Origin: Megasphaera cerevisiae DSM 20462
Lineage (GTDB): Bacteria > Bacillota > Negativicutes > Veillonellales > Megasphaeraceae
Direction: 5' to 3'
NCBI RefSeq assembly: GCF_001045675.1
Contig: NZ_LEKT01000023.1
Span: forward strand, 1-45,653
DNA: 45,653 nucleotides
This document shows, in pieces, positions 42,474 to 45,653 of the stretch. The notes beneath the pieces are model-generated. The model saw nothing but the letters and a program-made list of their open reading frames with translations. It was not told where the DNA came from and ran no database searches. A program made the translations under genes and the position numbers. Each line of letters begins with the position of its first letter. Position 1 is the stretch's first letter.

Positions 42474-44216
42474 ATGCAATGCAAAAAAATCCGGGCCCGG
42501 GCCGGAACGATTCTTCTGTACGGCTTGCTGTTTGTGGTCTTTGTGGCGCCGCTTCTGCGGCTTCTGCTCATGAGCCTTGCCGGTCCGGGCGGGTACGGTA
42601 TGTCCAATTTCATCCTGCTTTTTCAGGATAAACACACCCTCGATGCCATCGGTAACACGCTGCTCATTGCCGTTGCGTCGACCGTAATGGCAGCCGGTAT
42701 CGGCAGTACCCTGGCACTGATCGTGGCGTATACGAATATCAAGCGTAAACGCCTCATAGAAATGCTGATACTTATGCCTTTTATTATTCCATCCTATATT
42801 ATCACCCTGTCCTGGAGCGGTCTCTTCAGTCAACGGGGTATGCTGAATCAGTTTCTGGAGAGCTGCGGTGCCGGGCCGGTCAATATCTACTCGACCGTTG
42901 GGATTCTTCTGGTCATCGGCATCTGTAACGTTCCCATTGTGTATCTGAGCGTGATTCACATGCTGCGCCGCATTCCCGCCGATATGGAATGGGCCGCCCG
43001 GGCCTGCGGTTTTGGCGTATGGCAGACCCTGCGGAAGGTAGATCTGGCAGAAGCCAGGCCGGCTATCCTCAGCGGCAGCCTGCTGTCCTTTCTGGCAGCT
43101 GTCGATAATTTCTCCGTTCCGGCCTTTTTAGGGATATCCTCTCATATTCCCGTACTGAGTACCTATATTTATGAGAAAGCCATCAGCTTCGGTCCCGATG
43201 CCTTTCCCATGGCGGCGGCCCTGTCAGTGATACTGTCAGGTATGGCGGCAGCCGGCACGTTGCTGGAAGGCTGCCTGCTGAAAAAAGGCGATGCGCTGGA
43301 AAGCATCAAGGAAGATCATTCCGTGCGGATACCTCTGTCAATGCGGTGCCGCCGGCTGTTGGAATGGGGGCTGATCACTATTCTGGGACTGATTGATATA
43401 GTGCCCCTCGTATCCATGACCGCCAGCGCTTTTTTGAAAAATTACGGATTGGCTATAACAAGCGCCAATCTTTCTCTCAAAAACTTTGCTTTTGTATGTA
43501 CCAATGCCGGCGTTCTTTCGGCAGTACGCAACAGCCTGATGCTGGCGGTAGTCACGTGCGCTGCTTGCATTCTTATCGGTACGGCCATGGCCTATATGAA
43601 GGTACGGAGACACAGTCGCGTCACGGCTGTGGCGGAAAAATGCGCGTCCCTGACCTATGCTATTCCGGGTATCGTGTTGTCGCTGGCCATGATTTTTCAC
43701 TGGGCCGAACCGCTGCCGGGCGTACACCCCGGCATATACGGCACGATCCATATTTTGATTATCGCCTATATTACAAGATATCTGATCCTGCAGATCAAAG
43801 GCAGTACGACGGCGCTGCTGGCCGTCAATCCCGAGCTGGAGGATGCTGTGCGCGCATCAGGCCGGGGCCCGCGGGTCCTGTGGCAGAAGATTTTGATTCC
43901 CTTGCTGGTTCAGCCCGTATTAGCAGGATCCTTTCTGATTTTTGTATCGGCCCTGACGGAATTGACCCTGTCATCTATGCTGGCCAGCGCCGGAACGAAA
44001 ACCATCGGCCTGACGATTTTCAACTTCCAGCAGGCCGGTGATTACAGCTTGTCGGCCGCCATGTCGGCGATCATTGTCATACTCGTGCTGGGCGGCTACG
44101 GCATGACCCGGTTTACATCGGGACAAAAAGAAGGGGAAACAGAAAATGAGCCTGTATCTCGAACACATCGCAAAAAAAGTTTGGCCCGGCATGGGCACTC
44201 AAGGACATTAATCTGA
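42474..44216 (+). CDS. ABC transporter permease, two-domain Fe3+ type
   Basis: The 580-residue protein has two six-helix halves, each with an EAA loop (MEWAARACGFGVWQTLRKV near 170-188 and LEDAVRASGRGPRVLWQKIL near 455-474), as in FbpB-type permeases. AAAGGAG precedes ATG 42474. The last 24 residues (NEPVSRTHRKKSLARHGHSR and on) are read from the overlap with the ATPase gene and look unlike a membrane protein end. They exist because the next gene starts 71 bases before this stop. Confidence 0.9.
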   Translation: MQCKKIRARAGTILLYGLLFVVFVAPLLRLLLMSLAGPGGYGMSNFILLFQDKHTLDAIGNTLLIAVASTVMAAGIGSTLALIVAYTNIKRKRLIEMLILMPFIIPSYIITLSWSGLFSQRGMLNQFLESCGAGPVNIYSTVGILLVIGICNVPIVYLSVIHMLRRIPADMEWAARACGFGVWQTLRKVDLAEARPAILSGSLLSFLAAVDNFSVPAFLGISSHIPVLSTYIYEKAISFGPDAFPMAAALSVILSGMAAAGTLLEGCLLKKGDALESIKEDHSVRIPLSMRCRRLLEWGLITILGLIDIVPLVSMTASAFLKNYGLAITSANLSLKNFAFVCTNAGVLSAVRNSLMLAVVTCAACILIGTAMAYMKVRRHSRVTAVAEKCASLTYAIPGIVLSLAMIFHWAEPLPGVHPGIYGTIHILIIAYITRYLILQIKGSTTALLAVNPELEDAVRASGRGPRVLWQKILIPLLVQPVLAGSFLIFVSALTELTLSSMLASAGTKTIGLTIFNFQQAGDYSLSAAMSAIIVILVLGGYGMTRFTSGQKEGETENEPVSRTHRKKSLARHGHSRTLI

Positions 44217-45175
44217 CTATTGCGCCATCTGAATTTATTGCCGTTTTGGGACCCTCCGGCTGTGGTAAGACGACGCTGCTGCGGTCGGTCGGCGGCTTTA
44301 TTGAACCAACGGACGGCATCATCCGCCTGAACGATCAGATATATTCCGGGCAGGGACACATGGTGGCCGTGGAAGATCGGGATTTGGGTATGGTATTTCA
44401 GTCCTTTGCTCTGTGGCCTCATATGACCGTGCGGGAGCATGTGGAATTTCCCATGAAAAGCAAGCGGCAGAAACACCTGTCCCGAGAGAAAAAAAAGAAA
44501 GCCGTCGAACGGGTCATAGAAAGCCTGGGGCTGGCACCCTATGCCGATCGCCTGCCGGGACAGCTCTCCGGCGGTCAGCGGCAGCGCGTTGCGCTGGCTC
44601 GCGCTATTGTGGGCAGACCCTCGATTCTGCTCATGGACGAGCCCTTGAGCGCTTTGGACGCGGAACTGAAGATCAGCATGCGGCAGGAAATCCAGAATAT
44701 ACACCGCCGTACAGGCGCGACAATTCTTTATGTCACTCATGACCAGAGCGAAGCCCTGGCTATGGCGGACCGCATTCTCGTTATGCGGGAGGGCGCTATC
44801 GAGCAGATAGGGACGCCGCAGGACATGTATGCTCATCCGGAGACGGAGTTTGTGGCCTCCTTTGTCAGCCAATGCAATATGGTCAAAGGGCGGTGGGACC
44901 GGCAGGTTTTTAAAGTAGCAGACTGCCCCTTGGTCTATGATGGGCATAGGGTGGCGGATATTTTTAAGCAAAAAGGCCTGTATCCTGTACGGCCGGAACA
45001 ATTCAAAATCGTCCGCGGCGGCGACGGCTTGCCGGCAACCATTATCAACAAGCAATATAACGGCAGGGAAATACAGTATTCCCTCCGTTGCGGCACTGAT
45101 CGCTTTACAGTTTTTGCCGGCTGTGATGAACAATTTGACCTTGGTGAAGACGTGTATCTGATATTTGACGTGTAA
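44146..45175 (+). CDS. ABC transporter ATPase, frameshifted at an A7 run
   Basis: The start MSLYLEHIAKK (ATG 44146 after AAGGGGAAAC) is a normal ABC N-terminus, but this frame ends at TAA 44209-44211. The ATPase frame carries FGPAWALKDINLTI, Walker A GPSGCGKTT, Q-loop MVFQSFALWPHMTV, signature LSGGQRQR, Walker B LLMDEPLSALD and a TOBE-like end. It joins only if one A is removed from the seven-A run at 44172-44178. In that frame no ATG/GTG/TTG exists before TTG 44246. Slippage, phase variation or a sequence error are all possible. Confidence 0.85.
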
Positions 45176-45269
45176 CAGCGCTGCCGCCGCCTGTTATGAC
45201 GTGTTTCGTAACGTTGTAAACGAAAAGAAAGCAAACCCCAGGAAAACTAAAATAAACCGCAGATGCACC

Positions 45270-45303
45270 AATCCCGTCCGGGAAAATACCGGACGGGATT
45301 TTC
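45270..45303 (+). terminator. intrinsic terminator of the transporter operon
   Basis: AATCCCGTCCGG (45270-45281) pairs perfectly with CCGGACGGGATT (45289-45300), followed by a short T run. It ends the isomerase-transporter operon. Confidence 0.88.
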
Positions 45304-45470
45304 ATTTGTCCATATGGGGGAGAAATATATCCCATGTATATAGAAGGAACAACCGGTATACGGAACCGGCCTCGTATTATATTGCATGGGATCATTTAAA
45401 AAAATCATTTTCTCAAAACAGACGAAAAACAGCACGCATAGTATGTTTTATCTATACTATTTTGAAAAAA

Positions 45471-45533
45471 TGTCCAAACGGATCATTTTTATGTCCGAAT
45501 GGAGTAGAAGGATTGGGCTGTATTTGATATAAT
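45471..45533 (+). promoter_or_regulatory. extended -10 promoter with two direct repeats
   Basis: TGATATAAT (45525-45533) is an extended -10 with no convincing -35. Upstream, TGTCCAAACGG (45471-45481) and TGTCCGAATGG (45492-45502) are direct repeats 21 bp apart, two helical turns, placed where an activator would replace the -35. The stretch 45304-45470 holds no gene I can support. Confidence 0.45.
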
Positions 45534-45594
45534 GGCAAACAGAAAATGATTACTAGTATCGAAAATAGATGCTATGTGGAAATGGAGAAGCCTT

Positions 45595-45653
45595 ATGAAA
45601 TACAAAGTAGCAAGAATGCCTCGTCGTGCCTGGTATGCGGGACTGTCCTGCGC
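45595..45653 (+). CDS. start of a gene cut by the window edge
   Basis: ATG 45595 follows ATGGAGAAGCC (GGAG at a normal distance) and opens MKYKVARMPRRAWYAGLSC before the window ends. The extended -10 promoter lies about 60 bases upstream. Nineteen residues are too few to name a family. Confidence 0.6.
   Translation, partial: MKYKVARMPRRAWYAGLSC

Noticed and set aside
44096-45133. Long 345-residue frame on the minus strand inside the ATPase gene
   Set aside because: It is a shadow of the ABC ATPase, which has every expected motif on the plus strand; the minus frame has no recognisable domain.
1-45653. CRISPR arrays, tRNA/rRNA genes, insertion sequences
   Set aside because: I saw no regularly spaced long repeats, no cloverleaf-like sequences with a CCA end and no transposase motifs; a tool-based scan could still reveal a missed tRNA.

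Overview
The window is the right-hand two thirds of an integrated lambda-like siphophage (about 1-34,540), followed by host chromosome (about 34,540-45,653). Host genes look moderately GC-rich and the phage structural genes a little less so. A three-gene block at 29,961-32,657 is strikingly AT-rich. Strong AGGAGG-type ribosome sites, a LexA box of the GAAC-N4-GTTC type, and a YopX/ArpU-type early region point to Firmicutes in the broad sense. A Negativicutes host (Megasphaera/Veillonella-like, diderm) is my best guess. It is an inference, because no rRNA or marker gene is present.

Phage layout, all on the + strand. Small early genes, several with zinc-binding Cys pairs (1-2,359), lead to an ArpU/DUF1492-type late activator (2,349-2,822). 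The end of that gene carries 10-bp-spaced repeats beside the late promoter. A cos-like site precedes terminase (TerS/TerL). The head genes follow: connector, portal, ClpP-like protease with a nested scaffold start, decoration protein, major capsid. Next come the connector and tail genes: tail tube, tail chaperone with a -1 frameshift, a tape measure carrying two wall-degrading domains, lambda M/L/K-like tip proteins, a 2,047-residue J-like fibre, and a collar fibre with a spare C-terminal cassette. The lysis group (XhlA-like, putative holin, GH25 lysozyme, two membrane proteins) comes last. The accessory region then holds an undescribed three-gene operon that includes a PD-(D/E)XK-type nuclease, an SOS-box-controlled DNA methyltransferase with no normal start codon, and a Met/His-rich membrane protein on the opposite strand.

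The phage appears to end inside an ABC-transporter substrate-binding gene. That gene is cut after about 149 codons, and its ATPase partner lies intact next to it. Host genes beyond are dCTP deaminase, small envelope and hypothetical proteins, an S58 peptidase, and a TIM-barrel isomerase-like gene leading a second, paralogous Fe3+-type ABC transporter. The ATPase of this second transporter is frameshifted at a run of seven A. The window ends at the start of another gene.

The most promising candidate for a new system is the AT-rich operon at 29,961-32,657, which sits where prophages usually carry anti-phage cargo.
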